From NCBI GenBank assembly GCA_937902395.1, contig CALGTV010000112.1:1-13573 (forward strand): 13,573 nucleotides of DNA, given 5' to 3'. A program made the translations under genes and the position numbers. This stretch comes from an uncultured Ruminococcus sp. (lineage in GTDB: Bacteria; Bacillota; Clostridia; Oscillospirales; Ruminococcaceae). Shown here piece after piece: positions 5,742-13,573 of this stretch (the first letter of the stretch is position 1; every line of letters begins with the position of its first letter). The notes under the pieces are model-generated. The model was given only the letters and a program-made list of their open reading frames with translations. It made no database searches and was not told the origin of the DNA.

Positions 5742-7100
5742 ATGGCTAAATCACGATATATCTACGTTTGCAGTAAGTGCGGCAACGAAAGTTCAAAATG
5801 GAACGGCCGCTGTCCCTCCTGCAACTCATGGAATACCCTTGAAGAGACCCTTTCAGACAGCGTTTCTACCAATTCCTCATATACTATCCCCGACCTTTCC
5901 GACAGTATCCTTGAACTTGAAGATATTGGAGATGATACCGATGTGCGCTATACAACGGGAATAGGAGAGCTTGACCGCGTGCTTGGCGGCGGTCTTGTAA
6001 AAGGCTCTCTTGTACTCCTTGGCGGTGAGCCCGGAATCGGAAAAAGTACTCTGCTTTTGCAGATATGCCAATTTCTCGGGGAAAATCACTCTGTACTCTA
6101 CGTTTCGGGAGAAGAATCCGCAAGGCAGCTTAAGCTCCGTGCAAGCCGTCTCGGCGTAGATTCTGAAAATTTGTACATACTCACAGCTACGGACGCTGAG
6201 GCTGTTGCGGAAACTATAGCCTCCTGCGCCCCCGATATCGCAATTATAGATTCAGTACAGACTATGAGTATCAGCCGCATTTCATCAAGCCCCGGTAGTC
6301 TTACACAGGTGCGCGAATGTTCAAATCTGTTCATGCATACCGCAAAAAAGCAGGAAATACCAATTATCATTGTGGGACACGTAAACAAGGACGGCGCTAT
6401 TGCAGGTCCGAAGGTTATGGAGCATATCGTTGACGCAGTGCTCTATTTCGAGGGTGAGCGTCACCAGAGCTATCGACTGCTTCGCGCGGTAAAAAATCGT
6501 TTCGGCTCTACAAATGAAATTGGTGTATTTGAAATGCGCGACAAAGGGCTTGCAGAGGTTGAAAATCCCTCTCAGATGCTTCTTTCGGGAAGACCTGTCA
6601 ACGTTTCGGGCACTTGCGTTGCCTGCGTTATGGAGGGAAGCCGCCCCATTCTTGCGGAGGTTCAGGCTCTTGCGGCGAAAACAAGCTATTCCGCACCAAG
6701 AAGAATGGCTACAGGCTTTGATTTCAACCGTCTCAGCATACTAATTGCGGTTATGGAAAAAAGACTTGGAATCTTCATGGGAAGCCTTGATATATACCTG
6801 AATATAGTCGGCGGATTTCGTCTTGATGAGCCTGCTGCTGACCTTCCTGTTGCTATGGCTCTTTATTCGGGAATCATGGACAAGCCTATAAATGAAATGG
6901 TTATTTCATTCGGTGAAATTGGTCTCGGAGGCGAACTGCGTTCCGTTTCCCACGCATCACAAAGAATACGCGAGGCTGAGCGCATGGGATTTGAAAAAGT
7001 GATTATCCCAAGACATAACGCCTCGTCTATTAATCCCGACGACTACGATATTGAAATTATCCCCGTATCTACGCTGAAACAGGCATTCGGGACGATATAA
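5742..7100 (+). CDS. radA: DNA repair protein RadA (Sms), branch-migration helicase
   Basis: This 452-residue protein matches the usual RadA length. In order it has a C4 zinc finger (Cys10, 13, 24, 27), a RecA-like ATPase with Walker A 'GGEPGIGKST' (94-103) and Walker B around 'IAIID' (166-170), the RadA-specific KNRFG motif (251-255), and a Lon-protease-like C-terminal domain (about 280-452) that lacks the catalytic serine-lysine activity in this family. RadA drives branch migration of recombination intermediates with RecA and helps restart damaged forks. The ATG at 5742 begins one base after the lipoprotein stop with no clear ribosome site, so translation is probably coupled. A longer start at GTG 5709 would add an unlike N-terminus and is unlikely. 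Lying between two lipoprotein genes is unusual; in many Firmicutes radA sits near clpC and disA. Confidence 0.97.
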   Translation: MAKSRYIYVCSKCGNESSKWNGRCPSCNSWNTLEETLSDSVSTNSSYTIPDLSDSILELEDIGDDTDVRYTTGIGELDRVLGGGLVKGSLVLLGGEPGIGKSTLLLQICQFLGENHSVLYVSGEESARQLKLRASRLGVDSENLYILTATDAEAVAETIASCAPDIAIIDSVQTMSISRISSSPGSLTQVRECSNLFMHTAKKQEIPIIIVGHVNKDGAIAGPKVMEHIVDAVLYFEGERHQSYRLLRAVKNRFGSTNEIGVFEMRDKGLAEVENPSQMLLSGRPVNVSGTCVACVMEGSRPILAEVQALAAKTSYSAPRRMATGFDFNRLSILIAVMEKRLGIFMGSLDIYLNIVGGFRLDEPAADLPVAMALYSGIMDKPINEMVISFGEIGLGGELRSVSHASQRIREAERMGFEKVIIPRHNASSINPDDYDIEIIPVSTLKQAFGTI

Positions 7101-7109
7101 GGAGAATTA

Positions 7110-7739
7110 ATGAAAAGTTTTAAGATTCTTACAGCGGCGGCTGTTCTGGCAGTTTCTGCATTTGGCTGTGGTGAAACAGCTAAGGAAGATACAGAAATCA
7201 AACCGCAGTATATCACTGAAAACGGTATGGTAACAGCCGAAGTTACACAGCCTTTTTTCGACTATTTTGACGGAATGATTAATAATGACCCTGACAAAAT
7301 GCTGCTGTCAATTACTCCTGTTTCCTTTATAGAGGAAATGAAGCTGACTGATAAATACGATAAGCTTTTATCAGAAACGCGAGATATCCTCATTCCCTCT
7401 GTCATAGAGACATGGACGAAGCAATACGGTGCTGACCCCGTTGTTTCGCTTTTTGAGGAAGTAAGCAACACGCCATTTACCGATGAACAGCTTGATTTTG
7501 CGGAATTATGCTATAAATACAACTATTTCGATGTAAAAAAAGACCTTGAAATAACTGACGGCTTTGAAATCACCTACAAATATAAGATTCAGGGCGCGGA
7601 CAGTTCAACAGAGGGTGAAGATACTGCCTGCTTTGTCAGAGTTGAAAACGACGGCTGGAAAATGATTTCTGTGCCTGCTGAGGCTCTTGAAGAATTCAGA
7701 GGTGCGGAAGACCCATATCAAGCAGAATCAACAACCTGA
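7110..7739 (+). CDS. Putative lipoprotein preceding the ABC transporter
   Basis: This 209-residue protein starts at ATG 7110 after AAGGAG, which overlaps the radA stop codon, with a 5-base spacer. The N-terminus is a lipoprotein signal ending in 'AVSAFGC' with Cys20 as the lipidated residue. The mature part is acidic and soluble. A helical half (about 45-140, including 'FFDYFDGMINNDPDKML') is followed by beta-rich sequence ('GFEITYKYKIQG', about 152-163, and 'DTACFVRVENDGWKMIS', about 171-187) ending near 190. This layout could be an NTF2-like fold, but I cannot confirm it and recognise no family. It lies 19 bases before the ABC ATPase gene, so it may be an accessory or sensing subunit of that transporter; this is inference from position only. 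Confidence 0.8.
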   Translation: MKSFKILTAAAVLAVSAFGCGETAKEDTEIKPQYITENGMVTAEVTQPFFDYFDGMINNDPDKMLLSITPVSFIEEMKLTDKYDKLLSETRDILIPSVIETWTKQYGADPVVSLFEEVSNTPFTDEQLDFAELCYKYNYFDVKKDLEITDGFEITYKYKIQGADSSTEGEDTACFVRVENDGWKMISVPAEALEEFRGAEDPYQAESTT

Positions 7740-7758
7740 TGCGGAAAGGAGCTTTTAT

Positions 7759-8460
7759 ATGGCTTATGTGGAATTTAAAGATGTAAAGAAAACATATAAG
7801 ACAGGTGAAACTGAAATCAACGCCCTGAATGGCGCGGATTTCGAGATAAATAAGGGCGAATTCTGTGTTATTGTCGGTGCATCAGGTGCAGGTAAGACAA
7901 CTATTCTCAACATTCTTGGCGGAATGGATACTCTTACAAGCGGAAGCGTTATTCTTGACGGCACTGATATTTCAAAAATGAAAAAAAGACAGCTTACAGC
8001 CTACAGACGATACGATGTAGGCTTTGTTTTTCAGTTCTATAACCTTGTTCAGAATTTGACGGCTCTTGAAAATGTGGAGCTTGCGGCTCAGATTTGCCGT
8101 GAACCTCTTAATGCCACTGATGTTCTGAAACAGGTTGGTCTTGAGGACCGTATGAAGAATTTTCCTGCTCAGCTTTCAGGCGGTGAACAGCAGCGTGTGG
8201 CAATTGCAAGAGCCCTTGCAAAAAATCCCAAACTGCTCCTCTGCGATGAGCCTACAGGTGCTCTTGACTACAACACGGGTAAGGCTGTTTTAAAGCTTTT
8301 GCAGGATACCTGCCGCAAAACAGGTATGACAGTTGTTGTTATTACTCACAATTCCGCTTTGTCTGCTATGGCTGACAGAATTATAACTGTCAAAAACGGA
8401 AAGGTGTCGGATATGCGTCTCAACGACAATATCGTTGACGTTTCCGATATTGAGTGGTGA
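7759..8460 (+). CDS. ABC transporter ATP-binding protein, MacB/LolD type
   Basis: This 233-residue ATPase has every expected motif: Walker A 'GASGAGKTT' (40-48), a Q-loop in 'VFQFYNLVQNLTALENV' (90-106), signature 'LSGGEQQRVAIARAL' (139-153), Walker B with catalytic Glu164 in 'LLLCDEPTGALD', and the H-loop His197 in 'VVVITHNSAL'. 'DEPTGALD' and the FtsX-like partner place it in the MacB/LolD/FtsE group. These use ATP to drive mechanical movement of periplasmic or extracellular parts rather than classic substrate import. ATG at 7759 follows GAAAGGAG by seven bases; an earlier in-frame ATG at 7687 lies inside the lipoprotein gene and lacks this support. The permease gene begins four bases after its TGA. 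Confidence 0.95.
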   Translation: MAYVEFKDVKKTYKTGETEINALNGADFEINKGEFCVIVGASGAGKTTILNILGGMDTLTSGSVILDGTDISKMKKRQLTAYRRYDVGFVFQFYNLVQNLTALENVELAAQICREPLNATDVLKQVGLEDRMKNFPAQLSGGEQQRVAIARALAKNPKLLLCDEPTGALDYNTGKAVLKLLQDTCRKTGMTVVVITHNSALSAMADRIITVKNGKVSDMRLNDNIVDVSDIEW

Positions 8461-8464
8461 TGCT

Positions 8465-11251
8465 ATGGCACGTTCTATGAAAAAAACAGCTCTCCGCGAA
8501 ATAAAACATACTTTCGGGCGATTTATGGCTATCCTCGCTATTATAGCTCTTGGTGTGGGATTCTTCGCCGGGGTACGTGATACAACTCCTGCAATGGTTA
8601 ATATGATGAATATTTTCCTCAGTGAAAAGAATTTCTACGATTATCGTATTATCTCAACTACAGGCTGGGATGATGAATCTGTGGAGGAATTCTCCGCTCA
8701 GCCTGATGTACTTTATGCAGAGGGAAGTATCTCCCTTGACGTTGTTTACAATATGCCCCGACGTTCACTTGACGAAATGGTGCTGAAAACTCATATGCTC
8801 CCTGACAAAATCAACGGCATCAAGCTTGCAGAGGGTACGCTTCCTGCTGCCGCAAATGAGTGTGCTGCTGAGAATGACAGAGGATTTAAAATCGGTGATA
8901 AAATAAAAGTCCACAAAAGCAATAACTCCGAAACTCTGGAAATGCTTGGAGAGAGTGAATATACCGTCACTGCCCTTGTAGATTCATCATATTACATCAA
9001 TCATGAAAGAGGAAATACCTCCCTTGGAAACGGCACAGTTTACGGATTTCTTTATCTTCCCAAAGAAGCGTTCAAAACCGAATATTTCACGGAAGTATTT
9101 ATCCGTTTTGATAATGATTCTCAGATGTATTCCGATGAATACAACAAATTCATCGAAAATAAAAATGATTCATGGGAGACAATTTCTGAGGATATTGCTT
9201 TGAAACATCACAACTCCCTTATGGACGAGGCAAATGCAGAAATATCCGACGCTAAAGCTGAGCTTGAGAAAAATCGTGCTGAGGGACAGGCTGAACTTGA
9301 CAAATCCGCTATGGAAATTGCTGACGGAAAAAATCAGCTTGCAGCTTCAAAATCTGAGCTTGATTCTGCAAAGGCTGATTTGGATATGCTTGAAGCATAT
9401 ATCGGTAAAAGCTCACCCGAATTCAAAGAGGCAAAAGCTAAGTATGAACAGGGATTTGCCGACTATGAAAAGGCGTTAGCTGACCTCGAAAAAGGCGAAA
9501 AGGAATACAACGACGGTCTTGCTGAATTCAATGAAAAAATAGCCGACGCTGAAAAAGAAATTGCTGACGCAGAAAAAAAGATATCAGATACAAAAAAGCC
9601 TTCTGTATATCTTCTTGATAGAAATACAAATATCGGCTATGCGCTTTTTGAAAATGATTCAGAAATCGTTGAGCAGGTTGCTAAGGTTTTCCCTATATTT
9701 TTCATACTGGTGGCGGCTCTCGTATGTATGACAACCATGAGCCGTATGGTTGAGGAACAGCGCACGCAGATAGGTATGTTCAAGGCTCTGGGTTACTCCG
9801 AGGCTTCAATTATGGGAAAATTCATGTTCTATTCAGGCTCTGCTTCACTTATCGGCTGTATACTGGGATTTGCCGCAGGTACAAAGCTATTCCCCGCAAT
9901 TATCTGGATGACCTACAAGCTTTTGTATATACCGTTGGATATCCCCTATTACTTCGATGCAAAGCTTGCCGCTGCCGCTGTTGCTGTTTCTCTGCTTTGC
10001 TCCCTTGGTACAACGTGGATTTCATGCCGTGTGGAGCTTGGAGAAACTGCCGCTTCTCTTATGCGTCCGAAATCTCCTAAAGCTGGAAAACGCGTACTGC
10101 TTGAATATATCCCTTTTGTATGGAACAGGCTGAAATTTCTTCATAAAGTTTCAATCCGCAATATTTTCCGCTACAAAGGCAGATTCTTTATGATGATTAT
10201 TGGAATCGGCGGATGTATGGCACTTCTGCTTACAGGCTTCGGACTGAAAGATTCCATTGCAGGCTTTGCGGATACTCAATTTGATGAAATACAGATTGCT
10301 GACAGCTCTGTTTCTTTTGATTCAAAAAAAATCGAGAAAATCCGAACTGCTCTCGATGAAAAAACTGAGGATTATATTATGCTCCGTAATGAATCATGGG
10401 ACCTTCTTTACGGAAACAGGGTGAAAAGCATTGACCTGAATGCTGCTGAAAGCTTTGACAACATGGCTGAATTTATGGTATTTCGCGATATGAACGGCTC
10501 TCCTCTGACGTATCCCGAAATAAATCAGGCTATTGTAAGTCATAGTGTATCTGAAAGATATGATGTAAATATCGGTGATGAAATTACTCTCCGTGATGCT
10601 GATATGCGTGAACTTCATCTTGAAGTTACGGGAGTATTTGAAAATCACACATATAATCCCATATACATAACCGCAGAAACTTACGAATCACAGCTTGATG
10701 AAGATATAAAGCTTAACAAGGCTTTTATAAATTTGCCTGATAATATTGACAAAGCAAAAAGAAATGCTGAAATCAACAGAATCAGCGGCGTTATTTCTGT
10801 TGAGCTTTTCGAAAATACAAAAAATCGTATGGCTGAAATGATGAGCAGCCTTGACTATATTGTCCTGCTTGTTATTGCCTGTGCTGCGGCTCTTGCTTTT
10901 ATTGTAATTTATAATCTGACAAATATCAACATAACCGAAAGAACCCGCGAAATTGCCACTATAAAAGTTCTGGGATTCTTTCGGCGTGAAACATCCGCTT
11001 ATGTGCTGAGAGAAAATTTATTTCTTACAACAGCAGGTATCCTTGCCGGAATAGTCATGGCAATTCCTCTGCATAGCTTTGTAATGTCGCAGATTAAGGT
11101 GGATATCGTGGATTTCAGCACGGTTATTTTCCCTATAAGCTTTCTTTACAGCGCAATTCTCACCTTTGTATTCAATATTATTGTAAATCTGTTTATGGAA
11201 ATAAAGCTTGAAAAAATAAATATGGCTGAATCTCTTAAATCAGTTGATTGA
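8465..11251 (+). CDS. FtsX-like ABC permease with long extracytoplasmic coiled coil
   Basis: This 928-residue membrane protein has one helix near the N-terminus (19-37), a large outer region (about 40-405), a first FtsX-type permease core with helices near 407-426, 455-475 and 500-518, another helix at 572-592, a second outer region (about 595-795) and a second FtsX core (797-817, 852-872, 886-910). Both cores carry the family's cytosolic segment just after their first helix ('EEQRTQIGMFKALGYSEA' and 'TERTREIATIKVLGFFRRE'). The first outer region contains a highly charged alanine/glutamate/lysine coiled coil (about 250-378), probably a stalk. The protein should pair with the upstream ATPase as a mechanotransmission-type transporter. 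Related large permeases in Firmicutes act in envelope stress, peptide resistance or lipoprotein handling; the substrate here is unknown. ATG 8465 lies four bases after the ATPase stop. A terminator follows directly. Confidence 0.93.
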   Translation: MARSMKKTALREIKHTFGRFMAILAIIALGVGFFAGVRDTTPAMVNMMNIFLSEKNFYDYRIISTTGWDDESVEEFSAQPDVLYAEGSISLDVVYNMPRRSLDEMVLKTHMLPDKINGIKLAEGTLPAAANECAAENDRGFKIGDKIKVHKSNNSETLEMLGESEYTVTALVDSSYYINHERGNTSLGNGTVYGFLYLPKEAFKTEYFTEVFIRFDNDSQMYSDEYNKFIENKNDSWETISEDIALKHHNSLMDEANAEISDAKAELEKNRAEGQAELDKSAMEIADGKNQLAASKSELDSAKADLDMLEAYIGKSSPEFKEAKAKYEQGFADYEKALADLEKGEKEYNDGLAEFNEKIADAEKEIADAEKKISDTKKPSVYLLDRNTNIGYALFENDSEIVEQVAKVFPIFFILVAALVCMTTMSRMVEEQRTQIGMFKALGYSEASIMGKFMFYSGSASLIGCILGFAAGTKLFPAIIWMTYKLLYIPLDIPYYFDAKLAAAAVAVSLLCSLGTTWISCRVELGETAASLMRPKSPKAGKRVLLEYIPFVWNRLKFLHKVSIRNIFRYKGRFFMMIIGIGGCMALLLTGFGLKDSIAGFADTQFDEIQIADSSVSFDSKKIEKIRTALDEKTEDYIMLRNESWDLLYGNRVKSIDLNAAESFDNMAEFMVFRDMNGSPLTYPEINQAIVSHSVSERYDVNIGDEITLRDADMRELHLEVTGVFENHTYNPIYITAETYESQLDEDIKLNKAFINLPDNIDKAKRNAEINRISGVISVELFENTKNRMAEMMSSLDYIVLLVIACAAALAFIVIYNLTNINITERTREIATIKVLGFFRRETSAYVLRENLFLTTAGILAGIVMAIPLHSFVMSQIKVDIVDFSTVIFPISFLYSAILTFVFNIIVNLFMEIKLEKINMAESLKSVD

Positions 11252-11254
11252 CGC

Positions 11255-11293
11255 AAAAATCCCCGATTTCATTAAGAAATCAGGGATTTTTTT
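11255..11293. terminator. Bidirectional rho-independent terminator after the ABC operon
   Basis: The arms AAAAATCCCCGATTTC (11255-11270) and GAAATCAGGGATTTTT (11276-11291) pair over 16 positions with one C/A mismatch and a 5-base ATTAA loop. T residues continue to 11293. The A-rich left arm gives a T-rich end on the minus strand, so it can stop both the permease transcript and the convergent CNNM-gene transcript, whose stop codon begins at 11297. Confidence 0.9.
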
Positions 11294-11294
11294 G

Positions 11295-12548
11295 TTATGA
11301 CTTTTTTATTTCACTGTCAGGCAAAATTTCAATTACTATCTTGTCTACCTTTATTTCATCAACATCAATAGCTGTTATTCTGAATCTTCCTGATTCAACA
11401 GTTTCATGTGCATCAGGAATGTGTCCCATTAAATCTGTAACCCAACCGCCGACAGTTGTATAATCCGTATCAATTTCAGATTCGTTAAGCTCGAAATATT
11501 CAAGAAAATCGTATATGTTTGTATCTCCTGCTATTTCATACTTATTATCAGAAAGCTTTGTGATATTTGTTACAATTTCATCTTCTTCGTCGTAAATCTC
11601 GCCTACAAGCTCTTCGATAATATCTTCAAGAGTTACAATTCCCTTTGTTCCGCCGTACTGGTCTGTTACTACTGCAAGATGAACTTTTGCTCTCTGCATG
11701 AAACGCATTGCCTCACTGATAAGATTGGTATCGGCAATATGCGGCACTTCCTGTATTATTTCGCGGATGTCTGTTTTGCCCTCTCCAAGCATTTTGAAAA
11801 ATGCCTTATTGGTGATAATACCAATAATATTATCAAGGCTCTTTTCATAGACGGGAAGTCTGGAATACATCTCTGTATTGAAGATATTTTTTATCTCAGC
11901 AATTGATTCTGCCAGTTCAACACCAACTACCTTGACTCTTGGAATAAGTATCTCGTTTACCATGATATCATCGAAATCAAGAGCATTTTTCATAAGCTCG
12001 CTTTCCTGCTCCTCTATTACGCCCTCTTCCTCGATTTCGTCAATCATATACTTTAATTCGTCTTCGGTAACTGTTGGCGCATCATCACCTTTGAACATAG
12101 ATGACATTTTATTGAGCGCCCACACAAATGGCTTGAATAACACAACGAGAAATGAAAGTGGCACTGCAAAAAGAAGTGCTAATTTTTCAGAATTTTTCTT
12201 TGCGTAAGATTTCGGCAATACTTCACAAAATATAAGTACGAGCACCGTAATAACAACTGTTGAAATCGCTGCACCGCTGTCACCAAAAAAATCGCAAAAT
12301 ATAACAGTGGCTACGGAAGATGTTCCGATATTAACAATATTATTTCCAATAAGTACCGCAGTAAGCACATCTTCAAAGCGATTTGCAAGCTTTAAAGCTT
12401 TTCCCGCTTTTTTATTACCCTGCGCTTCGTAATTTTTCAGTCTGAGCTTATTAACCGTAGAATAAGCCGTTTCTGTTCCTGAGAAAAGCGCTGAAAAAAT
12501 CATCATTGCCAATACAAGTATTAGTTTCGGTATAAGTGAACTGTCCAT
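11295..12548 (-). CDS. CNNM/CorC family membrane protein with CBS pair (HlyC/CorC type, probable Mg2+ transport)
   Basis: This 417-residue protein has the standard order for the family. A CNNM (DUF21) membrane domain (about 5-155) carries 'ALFSGTETAYS', 'LIGNNIVNIGTSS' and 'EVLPKSYAKKNSEK'. An acidic helical linker (about 158-195) leads to two CBS domains (about 200-255 and 265-320; 'DQYGGTKGIVTLEDIIEELVGEI'). A C-terminal CorC/HlyC domain (about 332-410; 'TDYTTVGGWVTDLMGHIP') follows. Members of this family export or regulate Mg2+ (and Co2+ resistance), with ATP binding at the CBS pair. The older 'hemolysin' label is historical. The ATG at 12548-12546 is the first usable start before the first helix. 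The nearest ribosome-like sequence, AGGAGA, is about 14 bases upstream, which is rather far. The gene has its own promoter and a hairpin leader. Confidence 0.95.
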   Translation of the reverse strand: MDSSLIPKLILVLAMMIFSALFSGTETAYSTVNKLRLKNYEAQGNKKAGKALKLANRFEDVLTAVLIGNNIVNIGTSSVATVIFCDFFGDSGAAISTVVITVLVLIFCEVLPKSYAKKNSEKLALLFAVPLSFLVVLFKPFVWALNKMSSMFKGDDAPTVTEDELKYMIDEIEEEGVIEEQESELMKNALDFDDIMVNEILIPRVKVVGVELAESIAEIKNIFNTEMYSRLPVYEKSLDNIIGIITNKAFFKMLGEGKTDIREIIQEVPHIADTNLISEAMRFMQRAKVHLAVVTDQYGGTKGIVTLEDIIEELVGEIYDEEDEIVTNITKLSDNKYEIAGDTNIYDFLEYFELNESEIDTDYTTVGGWVTDLMGHIPDAHETVESGRFRITAIDVDEIKVDKIVIEILPDSEIKKS

Positions 12549-12584
12549 AAATTTTTTTCTTATCTCCTCTTTTGTTTAAATAAA

Positions 12585-12612
12585 TCTCTCAGAGCGTATA
12601 AACTCTGAGAGA
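12585..12612 (-). promoter_or_regulatory. Perfect 10-bp hairpin in the leader of the CNNM gene
   Basis: TCTCTCAGAG (12585-12594) and CTCTGAGAGA (12603-12612) form a perfect 10-bp stem with an 8-base loop. On the minus strand it lies about 10 bases after the predicted transcription start and is followed by TTTATTT. It may stabilise the mRNA 5' end, attenuate transcription, or end read-through from the upstream dockerin gene. The T run is short for an efficient terminator. Confidence 0.6.
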
Positions 12613-12628
12613 CATCATATAATATTCT

Positions 12629-12657
12629 ATTTTATCACATTTCAGGAAATATTTCAA
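12629..12657 (-). promoter_or_regulatory. Sigma-A promoter of the CNNM gene
   Basis: On the minus strand, TTGAAA (12657-12652) and TAAAAT (12634-12629) are 17 bases apart, each matching consensus at 5 of 6 positions. The start point would be near 12622, giving a leader of about 74 bases that contains the perfect hairpin. Confidence 0.72.
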
Positions 12658-12714
12658 TAGTAAAAATCACTATTATTTCACATTTTTTCCTGTATATCCT
12701 ATCAACACTTACTG

Positions 12715-13573
12715 TTATTTGTCAAGTGCAAGCCATTTTTCCATATCTGTTTCTGTTCCGCCTGTTGATACATATGCGTAATATGCAAGAATTAATGAAG
12801 CGTCGGAAGCGTCAATTGTTTCGTCGCCGTTTACATCTGCAGCTTTCTTCTGCTTTGCATCAAGTATAGATTCACCGCTTGTGGAAAGTGCCGCATATTC
12901 TGCAAGTACAAGTGATGCATCAGATGAGCTTACAGTGCTGTCGTTGTCAACGTCGCCGAGGGGAATTTTTACTTCAACTATTTCATCGGAAATCTCGATG
13001 TTTGATAAAATAAATTCGCCATTACTCAAGTTTGAAACTCGAACAAGTAAATTTCCAGTATTTGAAACATCAATTACCTGCTTTATGGGTTCTGAATTTG
13101 ATTTTACCTGAACTTCATCATAAAGTATTCCATCGCAATAAATTGAAAATGTTACTTCATCAGCACTTGAATTATCAATACTTCCCAACTCCCATGATAC
13201 AGTATTAACATTCTCTGTATTAAATCCAACAAAAGACTTCTCATTAAAAAGTATATAGGAACCTGAAAAACGAAATCCTGTAAGACATTTTTTACCATTA
13301 ACTGTATACGCTTCAAGTTCACTTGCAAAATCAAAATAAGATACATTTTGAGTATTATATCTTGATGAAGCAAATTCCTTGCTGCTCTTGTAATCAGGGG
13401 AGGTGAAAGTCTTTTGGGGTTTTATTTCATCAATACTTATATCTGTAAATGCATACATAACTCCATAATCAGTATACATATACAAACGAAGATTTTTACA
13501 ATCAGATACATCAATAGTTATTTCTTTATTTTCTTCTGGTTTATCTTTACCTAAAAGTAATACTAACAAAATA
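12715..13573 (-). CDS. Dockerin type I protein with NPCBM-like modules, 3' part of gene
   Basis: The frame runs open to the right edge, so the N-terminus is missing and 285 residues are visible. A TTG at 13569 is unlikely to be the true start. The C-terminus is a type I dockerin with two calcium-loop/helix repeats, 'DVDNDSTVSSSDASLVLAEYA' shortened here to its key residues Asp206, Asp208, Asp210 and 'SSDASL', and 'DVNGDETIDASDASLILAYY' (245-264; numbering from that TTG). It should dock the protein to a cohesin on a cellulosome or cell-surface scaffold. Before it (about 78-193) is a beta-sandwich with NPCBM-like features, including 'FVGFNTEN', 'TFSIYCDGILYDEVQV' and 'VIDVSNTGNLLVRVSN'. The first visible 50 residues ('ITIDVSDCKNLRLYMYTD') look like the tail of another copy. 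Such modules usually flank carbohydrate-active enzymes, so a catalytic domain may lie upstream; this is inference. Confidence 0.88.
   Translation of the reverse strand, partial: ILLVLLLGKDKPEENKEITIDVSDCKNLRLYMYTDYGVMYAFTDISIDEIKPQKTFTSPDYKSSKEFASSRYNTQNVSYFDFASELEAYTVNGKKCLTGFRFSGSYILFNEKSFVGFNTENVNTVSWELGSIDNSSADEVTFSIYCDGILYDEVQVKSNSEPIKQVIDVSNTGNLLVRVSNLSNGEFILSNIEISDEIVEVKIPLGDVDNDSTVSSSDASLVLAEYAALSTSGESILDAKQKKAADVNGDETIDASDASLILAYYAYVSTGGTETDMEKWLALDK

Noticed and set aside
9234..9479. Second plus-strand frame within the permease coiled-coil region
   Set aside because: It is a shadow produced by the repetitive Ala/Glu/Lys codons of the permease; there is no ribosome site.
12656..12674. 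Small inverted repeat AATAGT...ACTATT as the dockerin gene terminator
   Set aside because: The stem is only six AT-rich base pairs with no following T run, and it overlaps the -35 box of the CNNM promoter.
12549..12714. Mg2+-sensing M-box riboswitch ahead of the CNNM gene
   Set aside because: The leader from the predicted start is only about 74 bases and contains one simple hairpin, too short for an M-box.

Overview
The window is AT-rich, gene-dense chromosomal DNA from a low-GC Gram-positive bacterium. It most resembles a Ruminococcus-type gut or rumen clostridium (Oscillospiraceae). The main clue is a type I dockerin with two 'DxNxD...SDASLxLAxYA' repeats in the last gene, which fits a cellulosome-forming Ruminococcus. 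Lipoprotein signal peptides, strong GGAGG-type ribosome sites, TTG starts and near-consensus sigma-A promoters also fit a Firmicute. The species assignment is inference. I saw no tRNA, rRNA, CRISPR array, insertion sequence or prophage gene.

Layout. (1) Positions 1-227 hold the 3' end of a bile-acid:sodium-symporter-like transporter, closed by a bidirectional terminator at 215-249. (2) On the minus strand, 3340 to 259 is a two-gene operon behind a perfect TTGACA-N17-TATAAT promoter. It encodes a 7-TM/PAS/degenerate-GGDEF/EAL cyclic-di-GMP phosphodiesterase and, one base later, a cytosolic protein with the R-S-E signature of ADP-ribosyltransferases. This pairing is the most unusual thing in the window. 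(3) On the minus strand, 4277 to 3479 encodes a small single-pass membrane protein overlapping a compact M50 site-2 protease, which looks like a minimal SpoIVFA/SpoIVFB-type pair. (4) An intergenic stretch of about 400 bp (4278-4681) carries promoter elements for the next operon. (5) On the plus strand, 4682 to 11251 is a tightly packed five-gene operon: a lipoprotein with two acidic PELIIS repeats, RadA, a second lipoprotein, a MacB/LolD-type ABC ATPase and a large FtsX-like permease with a long coiled-coil insert. It ends at a bidirectional terminator (11255-11293). (6) On the minus strand, 12548 to 11295 is a CNNM/CBS/CorC membrane protein with its own promoter and a perfect 10-bp leader hairpin. 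(7) On the minus strand, 13573 to 12715 is the 3' part of a secreted dockerin protein with NPCBM-like carbohydrate-binding modules.

How the genes may work together. In region 2, the membrane sensor would hydrolyse cyclic-di-GMP, and the co-translated transferase could modify a cytosolic target under the same control. In region 3, the small membrane protein probably anchors or regulates the intramembrane protease. In region 5, the ATPase, permease and second lipoprotein look like one envelope transport or mechanotransmission unit. RadA, a recombination helicase, appears to share the transcript without an obvious functional link. Regions 6 and 7 are separate units.
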